A program made the translations under genes and the position numbers. Below are positions 46,608 through 58,244 of a stretch of DNA of 64,000 nt, piece after piece (position 1 is the first letter of the stretch; each line of letters begins with the position of its first letter). Source of the stretch: Paraphoma chrysanthemicola (Eukaryota; Ascomycota; Dothideomycetes; Pleosporales; Phaeosphaeriaceae); the NCBI GenBank assembly GCA_020744225.1, contig JAGMWG010000003.1:310001-374000 (forward strand), written 5' to 3'. Below the pieces are notes generated by a model that ran no database searches, was not told the origin of the DNA, and saw only the letters and a program-made list of their open reading frames with translations.

Positions 46608-47541
46608 TCAAGCTTTTTTTAAGCACTTAATCTGCTCGGCCTGGACTTTCAGGACACCGTAAGCGAAGCTCGTGTGGGCATTGCAAAGCGCTTCAGTAGA
46701 TGGCTTTTCTAGCAACTTGGGATTCTGAGCCACGATCTCCTGAAGTACTTTTCGCAAGCCTTGATCACTGTCTGGCGTCGTAGTCAGAGCGTGCTGCGCA
46801 GCAGCGAAGAATTCCTCATCATTCCAGTGCTTCTTGCAGGCCAGTGTGAATTTATTGCGCGACAGATCTTTTAGACTGGAAACGTCATATTTATCTCCAA
46901 TTTCGTACATTTTTGCATGGAGCAGGAGCTGCGAGGCGTCACCTTCGGGAGGTGTTGGTCCAATGCACTCATTGCATACGAATCCCACACAGCGTTGACC
47001 ACAGGTAGAGGGCCCGCACACATGGTGCGGACATACCCAACCGATTGGATGCCCACAATTGCCACTCCCAAGACACGTATGTGGGAAGCTGTAGTGATAA
47101 CTCTGTTACCTTTCCGCGTTGAGTCCCCAGACTCCATCAGGCGACAGAGTACACTTTGGACGCAGTGCGGGGTCGTACTCGCCGTCGTACAAGAATGCAA
47201 TCAACAACTTGACAACAACAGGATCGTCCTCTGGTAATTGGATCTCGCCTTCTGCGCACTCCTTCCAACATGTCATTATGGTAATGAGCAGGCGTCGTCC
47301 ATGTGTAGCTTACCTTCCCAACAGGAAACTTCTCGGCTCTCTGAAAGAAGCCTGATTGAGGGCATACGATAGCTTTGTGGACGTTGTATCTATCGGAGCC
47401 GCAGGCGATGACAAGATCTGAGTACTCGCCAGATATGAGGAGACTGTTTCTCAATTAGCACATCAGGCTGAGAAAGTGTGTTCGATGTTGAGTATACCTC
47501 TTCACTTTTCCGAGGAGGTCGTTGCGCGACTGCTCAGTCAT
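46608..47541 (-). CDS. BTB/POZ-domain protein (BTB copy 1, best preserved)
   Basis: Exons 47541-47498, 47443-47314 and 47261 onward splice in phase. The BTB core reads SLLISGEYSDLVIACGSDRY, then VHKAIVCPQSGFF. After the BTB fold comes a cysteine/histidine-rich segment (CPHHVCGP and CVGFVCNECIGP), then KMYEIGDKYDVSSLKDL and a helical end containing TTTPDSDQGLRKVLQ. An in-frame TAA at about 47106-47108 would stop the protein unless it is removed by a small intron starting at 47109; a 45-nt intron to 47065 or a 21-nt one to 47089 would both keep frame. The gene is thus either spliced there or broken. Such fungal BTB proteins usually act as adaptors, often with Cullin-3; the role here is unknown. 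Paralogs lie at 47.9, 54.0-54.9, 55.1-55.5 and 55.7-56.7 kb. Confidence 0.7.
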
Positions 47542-47858
47542 GACTAGGGAAGGTCGTGAGTTTTATGTGGTTGTTTGGTGGGGAAAGAAAAGTACATGGT
47601 TCGAACCAAGGCTATGGCGGGATTGCATGGTCGCATGGACCACTGCGTCCGTGCACGGTGAAGGTGAGTGCAGTACGCATCGGCTTTCTACTCTGCGACA
47701 ACAACTTACATTGTAGTGTGGTTCTTCTGTAATATGATTCAGCGTGACTGGTTGTGGAGGGATGAAAGTGTGTCCCTGGATCTCGTGATATTGCCACAGG
47801 GAACTACGGCTTCAGCCCTATTGCACCCGGTTGTCCTCCGAATCACGGAACTCTCTGT
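47542..47858. other. Intergenic, 317 bp
   Basis: Upstream region of BTB copy 1. No separate feature seen. Confidence 0.4.
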
Positions 47859-48110
47859 TTACCCACATGACATGTTTATCACAAGCCACGTATCTTCGCT
47901 ATCTCCGCTCTCATTATCGGACTGGTCACCTCCGTGTACTTCGCGAGACGATTCACTTAGAACCTTCATCGAGACCTTGTACATCAAGCCTAGGTATGTC
48001 TCCAGGAAAGGCTTGGTGTCTTCCCGTCCTAGTTTGCTCGTCTTTACTAGTAGAGCTTCTCGAATAGGCTTTCGCAGACTATCGTCATTGTCCATAGAAT
48101 TTCGTTATAA
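47859..48110 (-). pseudogene. BTB-gene C-terminal fragment
   Basis: A minus-strand frame reads DDSLRKPIREALL and, further on, PFLETYLGLMYKV. This parallels the C-terminal helices of the BTB paralog at 55.7 kb (DDGLRKHIINVI, then TFLEKRPAVMYEL). No BTB core can be found upstream in a consistent frame, so this looks like a decayed remnant. Confidence 0.45.
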
Positions 48111-48627
48111 GCGGGTTTGGTTGGCAAGAAACTTAGTCTATCTACTCTAAGAAGGCGTGAGTAGAAGCTGCGCATCGAATGCAACACGTTCTTTGCTTTC
48201 TTGCTGACATTGCAATTCATTCGTTGATGCGCGAGTCGGGATGAAACCACAAAGTAGTCGACGCCGTGAAGGAGAGAAATGATTGCAGATTTGCTTCTAA
48301 CGCTGGTAGCAGATTCTTTGATGGATGCAGCGAAGGGTGTCTGTCGCAACGGTAGTAAAATTCGTTTAGAGCGGAGACACATGCATTGGTATGACTGCGC
48401 CAGGTTGACGATCATTCAAGGCTGTAGTGAACGGTGTTTACTTCCACCGAGTATCTTCCACGGAGAAATAAGGCCTTTTCGTGGTATCCTCTCACTTAGA
48501 AATGTGAGACTATCCTTCTTAGAAATCGTAGACTCTCTCTCTCTCTCTCTCTCTCTCTTAAAGCAAAATTAAAGCACTAAACTGTCCTTGACATCGAATC
48601 CTACTAACCACTCCCACTCCTCACCAC
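48111..48627. other. Intergenic with CT microsatellite
   Basis: No gene. It contains the dinucleotide repeat at 48532-48558 and the 3' flank of the glycine-rich gene. Confidence 0.45.
48532..48558 (+). repeat. (CT)n microsatellite
   Basis: About thirteen CT units in a row in non-coding DNA. Confidence 0.9.
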
Positions 48628-51600
48628 TCACTCCTCCCCGCGCATCCCTTCTGTGTTAACCATCTCCTTCAATTTCCTCCGACTCCACGCCTCGTCGCGG
48701 CCCAGCCGTTCCAAAGACCTCGCATGCTCCGCGCGTCTCTGCGTCAACTGCGCAGAACTCAAGCACACAGACCCGCGCGTCCCAATGAGGGCATCCAGAT
48801 CCAGAAACTGTGCAGTAGGGGTGCGTGTAAGGGTCTCGAGATGTACACAACTTAGCGCGTGCGCGCGCTCGACGCGGTTCCACGCTGGGTGCTGCGCCTT
48901 GATGTGCTCGCTGCGCGTCTTCGCGGCGGCGGCAGAGGCACATTGTGCCTTGAGCAACTGTTTGCGCAGGCTAGGAGTGCTCGCGAGGAGTTTGGAAAGG
49001 CGTGCCGACTCGGCGGCGAGGAGGGAGTGGAGGCTGCGGGCACGGGAGGCGACGGCAAGTGGACTTGTGCGCTGCGTGCCGAGGATAGGACTAATGACTG
49101 CGGAGAAAGTGGCAATGTCGTGGTCTGAGGAGATGCATTGCGCGGTCGGTGCCGAGGCAAAGAAGTGCGAGAGATACGGGAGGTGCGCGGGGAGTGATGT
49201 TTTGGGTGGCAGAGATGAGGGCCACGGCGTGTGGAGGCGGAAGTGCGCGAGCTCCGATATGATGTGTGTGGATATGGACCAGGAGAGGGCATTGCAAGCC
49301 TGTGATTTTGCGTTGTTAGCGTTAGGATTCGGCAGGGAGGGATTAGAGACGGGGATGGGTTATACGTGCCATGGTATTCAGCGTGGTTGCTTCCCCCATG
49401 CCATCGTGGATACCGGCGTGGAGATGTCCAAGTGCATTCCCGCGATATGCGTCCTGAGCACTGATTCCCATTGAATGGTTGTATCCCAAAAGATTCCAGA
49501 AGAAGGCACATTGGTCCTTGAATGGTAGCAAGTGTATAATCATAGCGATCATATAGTCAGCTAATCCACCCGTGTGTGGCTGCAGCGAAACTAGAAATTT
49601 CGTGTGATGAGGCAGTCCTTCGATGATCGCAACATGGCCAGATTTGTGCTTGGAGATAGGAAGCGAATTATCAGGATTCGGGTCGCAGGGCCCGACAATG
49701 AAGCGGCGGAGCGGAAACCGCTTCTTCAGTTCTTTGGTAATGGATTTTGCGCGCGACTCCATTGTTTCATCGAGGTTCCGGAACATGCGTTTCTTGACTG
49801 GTAGGGTGAGGATGCAGTCAGTCGGGTTCTGCTTGCCCGCTTTGATTTGTGGGATGACTTCCGAGGCCTGAGGACACACGTATCTGTTAGTACATGTCTT
49901 TGCGGAAGATAATAGCTAAGAATGTTATGGTTGTCGCTCATCGCTAAAAGCCTAGTAGAGGCCTTTACAGAGCTGGAATAAGGCCGCTGATACGTATGTC
50001 GTGATCTACGTACCTTCTTGGCAGACTGCGTAGACAGGAGCTCTGGTTGAAACGCCGCAAACGCCATCTGCGATGCCCAGGCCTTGATGCCACTCATACT
50101 TGTAGAATTAGGGCAGACGAAGAGAAAACCAGTACCACGTCTAGCAAGCATGTTAGCTTCCCAAGGATCCAATAGGTCCCATACGTCGCGCGTTCCACAT
50201 TGGAAATAGTCGATGGTGTTGCCAAAAATGATAATACTTTTCCCAATATAGTTCCAAAGAACTGTGCGATCAGCGTCGAGGTTCTTATACGAGCCAACTA
50301 AACTGAGGTTGAAGATGTCCAGGGGTAGATGAAGACCATTGTTGACGAAGTCCATGGTTTGTAGGATGGCTTTGTTCGGGGTCGAGCTGTTAATAACGAG
50401 CAGGAAATGGGATAGGGGGTTGTATGAATATGCTGATGATATTTGAATGCGGAGGTTGAATGAGGTGATAATTCGTAATTTTCCGGTTTGCGGGTCAGAG
50501 AGCATCAGGTTGATGTTGATGTAGCCAGTTATGAAAACCGGGACGAATTGAGAGACTTGGAAGTTCTCTGTTACAGTAACTTCAGAACCTGGACCCAGCA
50601 CATCGATCGCATTGCTAATTTCGTGCGGCGAGGTTTCATCGGCGTATTTGAGATCAAACACTTCACATGGGTCAGACAAATGGGTGCCGCATGTCCGGTG
50701 CATCGCACTTCGACTGCCATATGCTTTGGTGGAAACATTCGCTATCTGTTGTGCCGTTAGCGCATCTTGCCCTGTCGCGGAGAGAGAAACGAACCGTCCA
50801 TGAGAACTGTACCATATCGCCCTTCGCAACGCAGTCGAGATATTTTGGTGCGGTCATCACCATGGGATATTGGTAACTAACATCGACCCTTCCGGAGAAT
50901 TCTGGGAGTGTTCGCCCTAGACGCTCGAAGAAGGCTACAAGAACGACGGTGTCGTAAACCTTGAATGTTGTCCCGGGCGGCCTCTTTCCAGTTTCGTTCT
51001 TAATAAAAGCCTTCAAAACGCCGTGTACGCTCACAGTAGCTCCAGGAAGAATATCTCGCGGAAGCTCAAGTGGCTCCAACGCTACTGGTTCCAACCACGG
51101 GGTTGACCGAATCAGAATCTTGAGAACGTTTCCTTTCGGTGACGGCATCCCACCTAAAGGGTATCTTTAGGCCACATCCAGTTACGGCGTGTTGTAGTAG
51201 GTAGATGCTTACCGACATTCTGGACCCTAATGTTTTGTACTTTCAAGAATTCACCTGGCTCGTTGATACCGTCCATATTTTCATCCACAACATCGAAACC
51301 CTTCACAACAAGCTGGTATCGACTCGTATATACCTCTTCCGTAAGATCGTTCTTTAGGACCCGAATCTGGCTGTGTCCGTTTCGCCCAGCCCGACCGCCG
51401 TACAGAGGCTCGTGCGGGTGCATACCAGATAGCCCACCAGGTCCTGGAGGTGCGCCCGCGCGACTGTGATACGTGTTATAGTATTCGACATAGCTATTCC
51501 CGTTGTATTCCGTTACGTTGCGTGAGTGAGTTTCAGTCCAGGAACAACCGTGCCCACCAAGGCCTCCAAGTCCACCGGCGCCCGGTTGGCCATGAACACC

Positions 51601-52218
51601 AGTGGCACCTCCATTACCGCCCGAGGTCGTCCATTGCACGGCAACAATCGTGTCGAGGTCGTCTTCGGCGACGGTTATGTAGGCACTGCCCGCATCTCCA
51701 CCGCTAGCGCCACTAGACCCTCTCCCACCATCTCCGCCTCGAGCCCCACGGCCTCCGCAGGTAGCGTCCCGGTATTGAGTAGCATCATTTCCATACGATC
51801 CCTGCCCTCCGCGTTGGCCATTCTCCCCTCTCCCGCCTGCGCCACCATCGCCGCCTCGACAGTCGAGATGCACAGACTGGTACTGGGAAAGCTCCCATCT
51901 TCTGCCTGAGAGTGGCCCTTCACCTGAAAGCTGCACTAAGCCTGGTCTATCCCGCGAATAGCTAAGCTTAACGCTTAGGTTGTGTCCGGCAGTACCGGCA
52001 GATGGCACTGATGCACTTTGACCAGCTCGTCCAGTGCAGCCATGTGGTGCTGCGTGAATGTCAGTCTAAATCTCGCGACGCAGATGAAGCACACAGATAC
52101 CACAAACGTGGAGAGTCGTACCCTCGTAATTATTGTTACCACTCCATACCTGGGTTCCTGCAATGCCAGTGTGTCCCACCGCAGACAGCGTCACCGTATT
52201 GGGCTGTCCAGTCTGCAT
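48628..52218 (-). CDS. Large protein with glycine-rich N-terminal domain, function unknown
   Basis: Six exons: 52218-52150, 52065-51213, 51153-50795, 50745-50014, 49867-~49370 and 49299-48628, about 1,060 aa. The first four introns fit in phase; the fifth needs a non-canonical GC donor or another solution. Residues ~20-250 are a collagen-like/glycine-rich region (GGDGGAGGRGENGQRGGQG; GGNGGATGVHGQPGAGGLGG), similar to fungal proteins carrying DUF7932; that family link is from memory. A beta-rich region follows (DGINEPGEFLKVQNIRVQNV, then GATVSVHGVLKAFIKNETG). A globular alpha/beta middle includes KSIIIFGNTIDYFQCGTRDVWD. The C terminus is helical, Ala/Arg/Leu-rich and coiled-coil-like. There is no signal peptide and no membrane helix. 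It lies inside the BTB paralog cluster. Confidence 0.75.
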
Positions 52219-54040
52219 CAACTCTTCTCAAAGCTCGTCAGACGGTAGAAATAGCCGGAGAAATAGAGCGCATCCAAAAGCCCAGTCCAGAGCGGATACT
52301 AATATCACAAAACTCGGAACATGGAGGCTGCAATCTTTTGTCAGAAAAAGGCTAGATGCAAAGTTTTCTATACGTAGCGGCGCGTAGTATTCCATCTCTT
52401 CTTGTGGCCGCAAGGTGGTGTAATATAGATGCGCCCTGGGCGTCGCCGCCACAATAACATATAGGACCAATCACGCATCTTTACACATTTCATCAGGCCA
52501 ATTGGACACACTGTACCGTATGCACGCGCTCCACTCTCGCTTAGACCATGTTGTTCACCCGCATTACTTCGCCCCGCGACCAACAGTATCCCTGGCATCA
52601 CACGTCCGCTTTGCGCGAACCACGTTTTTGAAAGCCGATAAGAATCGCAGGATCCCGTGAAACCTATCAAATACCAGATTTCGATCGTCATGTCAAAGAG
52701 CGATCTGCAGTGTCGCCCTGTTGCGGATATTGGCCTGTTGCTATCATGCCAGTCAGCCTGCCCGCTTCTGTTACAATACGAGTTGGTACATATCGTTCTT
52801 GTAGGAACAGGAAATTGGAAGCGAAGGCCCGAATATTGCTGGTCTTGGACATAGCTGTATGCCTAGTGGCGTGTTTCAGCCTCGCAAGCCCGGCGCTTGA
52901 ATTCTAAGTCTTAGGTCTAGCGTCACTTTGATACTCATCCTAGACCCCATCATATCCTTTTCGCTTGTCGCTTCATCTACAGCAACTGGTGTACACTTTA
53001 TGTGACTCCTCAGATTGCGACCTTCATCATCATCAAGGCATCAAGTCCGGATGCGCCTTTAAAAGTGTGTTTCTCGCCAATACAATCGTCGTGCTACTTG
53101 TAACCGTGTGTTTATCGTGTGTGATGACACAGTGTTGCCCTTCAGATTGTACGTGTTAGTAAGTTGCCCTGTCGTTCCAGCTTAGGGGTCATCTAACTAG
53201 ATGTGCATGTCGTGCCCGCGAGTATACCAAGTCAAGTTAAGTTCATTTGATTTGACAATGATCCGTACCTAACAGCTACAGAATAACAAACTCCGACACC
53301 CTGTCCTAACCCTTTCGAGGCGGCACCTCATTCTGTGAGTCCTTTCGATTGCCAATCTTGATAAGATTCATCATACCACTACACGCTATACGTGGTACCA
53401 AGGGCGATAACGAACACAGGATCGAGCGCCGGATTGATGTGATGCTTGAAGTGGAGACTAGTTAAGGATAATGCAAGGGCATATAGTTCATTGGTTGATT
53501 ATGTGTGAAAGATGGTCTTTGGAGGGGTTGTGGTTATGGGGATATGAGGATGTGTTTGCGACTAGAGCGTGTGTGTATTTTTGGAAGAGTGCAGGAAATT
53601 CATGGGCTTGTAGATGGTTTGTGAATATGGTTCGTGGATATGGTTTGTGAACATGATTTGCATTGTGGGAAGAGGCGAGGGAGAGTGAAGGGTGCGGGCG
53701 GAGTGTGATGACGACCTAATTTCAAGAAATCATCAATTGTCAGTGACTCTGTCCGATGAATCGCTCATGGAGATGGATAATAATAAGGTCTTTCACTGGA
53801 TGTTTTGGTATTTGAGCAATGGTGTGATATTTGCAATTGGACTGGCTCTTCCACTACCGCAAATTAATCGGCCGGTGCCTGAGAATGCGCCAACCAGCTC
53901 TTCCTTCGCTCAGATGGTGAAGTATTCACATGTTTTCCGTTTACCGGGCTTCCAGCTTCATCGTTGCTTGGAGCTACTCATGAGCCATCGACCGTTCCTC
54001 TGATCATGAGCTGTCTCCGCCGATCTAGAACCATCCCGTC
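52219..54040. other. Intergenic, 1.8 kb
   Basis: No gene is supported. Scattered frames of 60-100 codons (for example 53692-54003) have no domain. A weak repeat lies at 53613-53660. Confidence 0.45.
53613..53660 (+). repeat. Imperfect short tandem repeat
   Basis: Three or four degenerate copies of a 12-14 bp unit like ATGGTTTGTGAAT occur in a row. Confidence 0.5.
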
Positions 54041-54890
54041 TCATCGGCGTGCGTTCAGACGTGCCATCTGCAACTGCGGATGCTCTACAAGGAGTTTCTG
54101 GAGCACGTTGCGAAGACCCTGGTCAGTGTCCGGTGTAGTAGTAAGCGCATGCTTGGCCGCGATGAGAAACTGGTCTTTGTTCCAGAATGTCTTGCAAGCT
54201 CTGGCGAATTTCTCCTGACACAGGTACTTGAGGCCTTGTATGCGTATTTGTCGCCTATTTCGTACATCTGAGCGTGGAGGCGGAGTTGTGTTGCGTCGCT
54301 GGTGGGAGGTTGGGGGCCGATGCAGGTTTCGCACATGAATTTTCTGCACTTATTGTCGCACAATCTGCTGTTACATCTGTGATGAGGACAAAGTAGGCAC
54401 TGAGACGAAGAGTCTGGGCAGGTATGTGGGAAGTTGTACGACTAAACCTGTACCATGGTTTGATTGGTCGTCCAGTAGCCGGTAGGTAGGACTACACAGT
54501 CGGTGGGTAGTTTAGGTTCCTATTCGCCCGTGTAGAAGTATGATATGAGAAGCCTGATTGTAGCGGGGTCATCCTCGGGTAGGTTTATCGTGCCTTCCGC
54601 GGCTTCAGGTGTGCTGTTAGTGGCAGGTATTGAGTGGTGTAAGCGCGGTTTAGCTTACCGTGCCCCTAGCAAATGTTTCGGCACGATTGAAGATGTAAGA
54701 CTGAGCGCAGACGATGGCTTGCGAACTTTATGGACGCCTTGAACGCAGGTGATAGAACAGTCTGCTGGAGACGGGAACCTACTCGGACCTTACTAAGGTC
54801 AGTTCGAGATGAGTAACAACATTTAGCTTGCACGGACGTCATGAAGCACTTCGTCAACTCCTTGCGCGCGTCATCGGCCATCTTGGTCGT
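54041..54890 (-). pseudogene. BTB copy 2, degenerate
   Basis: The N-terminal exon MADDARKELTKCFMTSVQ is followed by decayed BTB sequence. The block KAIVCAQSYIFNRAETFARG is still visible but in a shifted frame. Next comes INLPEDDPATIRLLISYFYTGE followed directly by a TAG stop. The Cys-rich segment (CETCIGPQPPTSDATQLRLH) and MYEIGDKY then lead to another frameshift before the C-terminal helices, TTTPDTDQGLRNVLQKLL. At least one nonsense codon and two frame changes make this a pseudogene. Confidence 0.75.
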
Positions 54891-55068
54891 AGACCCAATT
54901 ATTGTGCTACTGCAATTTTTGTCAAGCTTGTGGAAGTGAAGCAATGAGCAAGCGAGGCTCAGCGCGAAGATGAGTGCCAACTTTAGCGCTCAGTGGTGAA
55001 AGTGAGCATGAACTCGCTTTCGTTGCAAGAATGTTCCATCCTCCCATGACATACATTGTATCTCTCGA

Positions 55069-55500
55069 CTATCTGGACTGGAGGCGATATGCGCAACTCA
55101 AGGTGTGGGGTCTAACAGTCTCCGGATCGTCCTCTGAGAGATCAATGGTGTTCTCTGCAGCTTCCTGTTTCCACGATGAGAATCTGCAGTCTCGAGCAAT
55201 CACAGTATAATTCGGACTTACCTTTCTTACAAGAAATCGCACAGCGCGCTCGAAGAAGCCGCAGCGGGCACATACGATATTCTTATGCACGTGGTAAGTA
55301 TGGCCCTTGCATGTTATGGTGAGGTCGGAGTATTTGCCGGTGGACAGAAGGCTGTGATACTTCAAGCACATTTCTACATATGAGAAACCCTGAGACTCAC
55401 TTATTGACAGATTCGACGTGCTGGTCACGAGTTGAGGAGACCACGATGTAGGTGGCACGGCAGAGGTGCGATCAAGGAGATCAAGGAAAGTGTGAGCAGA
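55069..55500 (-). pseudogene. BTB copy 3, N-terminal fragment
   Basis: The BTB core is clear: SLLSTGKYSDLTITCKGHTY, VHKNIVCARCGFFERAV, a donor/acceptor pair as in the paralogs, and AENTIDLSEDDPETVR. The frame then collapses at a TAG near 55070 and no Cys-rich or C-terminal part follows before copy 2 begins. No in-frame ATG is visible before the core. I call it a truncated duplicate. Confidence 0.7.
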
Positions 55501-55741
55501 ACTTTTGGTGTAATTGTCGTTCAGGCTAACTTAAGAGAGGTATGTCTCGCTTAGCGTCACTTCCCAGGAGTGAAAGCGAAGGTGAAGACTCTAGCTACCA
55601 GCAATCGAGACCTTATCCAACCCCTCTTGACTACTTCTTCTCATTCAATTTTGGGCATTGGGCAAATCCTGAGTTCTCCCCACGTGGTATGCGTGATTCC
55701 GCATACTTCAAGCCTACTGTTGTCCAGTATCGCAATATAAA

Positions 55742-56734
55742 TTAATGGCGCCCACGTGAAAGCAACTCATACATGACCGCTGGCCTCTTCTCCAAGAAAG
55801 TCTTCACAACCTCATTCATTATCAGACTCCGATGAGTATCAATAACGTTGATGATATGCTTTCGAAGCCCGTCATCTCCGTCTGGAGTTGATTCAAAAAC
55901 ATGCTCCGCTTTGCCGCGAAGTGGTCCTCATGGCTCCAGAAGAGGCGGCACGCACGTTCGAACTTCTTTGCGGCCAGATCTTTTAGACCATGGACGTCGT
56001 ATTTGTCTGCCATGGCGTACATCATCGAGTGCAAGTAGAGCTCTGCAGCTTCATCGATGTCTTTTGTGCCGTTCCTGCAAGTGAAGTTGGCGCAGCTGTT
56101 GTAACACTGAATGCTACAGATATGGTGAGGGCAGAACTTTTGCATGCAGACTCGTATGGAAATTCTGGCGCAAGTATGCGGAGAGCATGAATCATTCAGT
56201 GGGGCTTCACCTTCCGGCGCAAGCTCAGGCTGGTACTCGCTGGTACAGAGATACTGTAGTAGTAACTCTATAACGACTGGCTCGTCTTCAGGGTGATTGA
56301 TATTGTTGCTGGCGGCCTCCTACAATGTACCCGTTAGCCTTGAGCATGATAGTCAAAGCTGGTGCTTAGTCGAGACGTACGGATCCCACAGGGGATCTTT
56401 CCGCTCGCTCGAAGAATCCGCATCGGATGCAGACGATAGCCTTGTGAACTTTGTGTGTGTTGTTTCCGCACACGATGGTCAGATCATAGGAATTGCCAGA
56501 GGCGAGAAGCCTATGATGGCATTAGTTTCAGGTCACTAGAACGAAAGCACTTGAGAAGTATATGCTTTTGTCCTGGTAGCATGAAGCTCACGTGTAGAGG
56601 CGGCCATGATCTGCTATCAAGTTGGAGAGCGGAGGAGTCTGGCGAGGTATTAGCAACCTGAATGGAATGGAATTGAGGCACAACTTGGAATGACGTACTT
56701 TGCGATCGATGCAAGCAGGCCATTTCGGGAACAT
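55742..56734 (-). pseudogene. BTB copy 4, single frameshift near the C terminus
   Basis: From ATG 56734 (MFPKWPACIDRK), small introns join to LIADHGRLYT, then LLASGNSYDLTIVCGNNTHK and VHKAIVCIRCGFFERAE. After another intron the frame runs through NHPEDEPVVIELLLQYLC, CPHHICSIQCYNSC and MADKYDVHGLKDLAAKKFERA to DHFAA. There two extra bases (GGCAAAGCGG near 55911) shift the frame to an early stop at 55822. Without them the paralogous C terminus (TPDGDDGLRK and on) continues to a TAA at 55742-55744. This is either a very recent pseudogene, a strain-specific allele or an assembly indel. The product would otherwise be a BTB adaptor. Confidence 0.7.
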
Positions 56735-57887
56735 TCCGTCATACCAAGCTACCTTTTGGGGAAAGATGCAACGTAAGGAAGTCGCATTAGCGGTCACTTT
56801 TTATCATCTTGATATTTCGTTTGCTGGCACAGGTCAGGCGACTACTCGACTTACGATTGCCGTTTGCTCCTCACTTGGGTACCAACATGATGAAGGTGCG
56901 TGCTAGGTGGATTTCTACAGTGCACAACTGCGGTATACAATCCGGTATGGCAAGACCCTCTGTGTTTAGAGGGAAATATTGTCACGAGTCTTCGAGACGT
57001 ATAGCCATCCCTGGTTCTGGTGAGATGATGGAGACTTGAGTTTTGGCATACAACGCTTCAGACGACGATGAGCTCGCCTGAGTCGATTCGACATCCATGG
57101 TATCGCACGAGAGTGTCAAATCGTACTGCAACATGAGGAGCTAGCCAAAAGAAGGTGCTTGTGCGTGACGGTATAGGCGTGTTGACCACGCTTCGGATGA
57201 CAACGTCTGTCTGAGCCTGCGCACTCCACGGACTGACAGCACAGGATAGATTGCCGCAGCTTCCAATCGCAATTTTAAATCGCGTGTGGGTCTCCCTAGG
57301 GGATTCTGCGCGGCCTTCCGCGCCCCAATGGCGTCGACAAGAAGGCATTGCTCAAGCGGCTTGTTCTTTAGTCTGCATAATGGTCTAGTCAAGGTAAGTC
57401 CCCACAGTTGGCTCATAATTGGTCAAGCCACTCGGATTAATGAGCGTTTGGCAGTCTGTGTTCTAGATTGGCACACCATTTCCAAGCGTTTCTTCTGGGA
57501 AAGCACGCTGTCTCTTGCTCCGCCACTTCCCTGCATACGCGCCGCTATTTGGTTCGAGACCTGATCACATGGATGGAAAGTATTTTAAGTTATCCCGACA
57601 GGGCTGATTTCATTGGAATGCGATTGATACCGGCGTTGTGTCAAGAAAGCTGCGCCGCTTCTCGTGAGAACTAGCCGCCCGCACTAGTCGTCGTCAGCTC
57701 TCATCACATTTCATGCACGGCTAGCTTGCCCAAGAAGACCAGGGTATTAAAGTGCTGCTAATACCGCTTCATATTTTGTCACGATTCATACCTCTGCTTC
57801 CCCTACCAAGCAGAATCCCCACCAGCTTTTGTCATTCCTTGCGACCAGACTAGTACACGCACCTTCAATAAGCCATCCAATTCAGAC
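56735..57887. other. Intergenic, 1.15 kb
   Basis: No supported gene. Upstream region of BTB copy 4 and promoter of the small plus-strand gene. Confidence 0.45.
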
Positions 57888-58244
57888 ATGTCTAAAGCGA
57901 TCGGAACCTTCGTCCAAAAGGCAAAGTCGCTTAGCGGTGCTGCCTCCAAATTCACACCTGCAGTTGCAGACGGCAACCGCATCTTGCCGTCCAAATCCAA
58001 AGACGCCGAATTTCAGTGCCGGATTGATGCAGGACGATACGACCCCAATACCAAAAAACTAAATGTCATTCTACAGATCAACTCGCAGGCGAAGAGCCCA
58101 GCACTGAGGGACTGGGCGAGGAAGAAGTCAACGCACGATAAACTCGCTACAGAAGTCTTTGACACGACTGCCAATGACAAGAACGCAGAACTTGAGAGAG
58201 TTCTGGCATCGCTCGAGGCACAAGCGAAGAGCAAGTTGGGCTGA
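57888..58244 (+). CDS. Small hypothetical protein, 118 aa
   Basis: A single-exon frame from ATG 57888. The composition looks genuine: an amphipathic start (MSKAIGTFVQKAKSLSGAAS), a beta-like middle (EFQCRIDAGRYDPNTKKLNV) and a charged helical end (NAELERVLASLEAQAKSKLG). There is no signal peptide and no membrane helix. Its one cysteine argues against a secreted effector. I do not recognise a family. Confidence 0.55.
   Translation: MSKAIGTFVQKAKSLSGAASKFTPAVADGNRILPSKSKDAEFQCRIDAGRYDPNTKKLNVILQINSQAKSPALRDWARKKSTHDKLATEVFDTTANDKNAELERVLASLEAQAKSKLG

Noticed and set aside
47590..47620. GGTTCGAACC palindrome resembling a tRNA B box
   Set aside because: No acceptor or anticodon stems can be folded on either strand; a chance palindrome.
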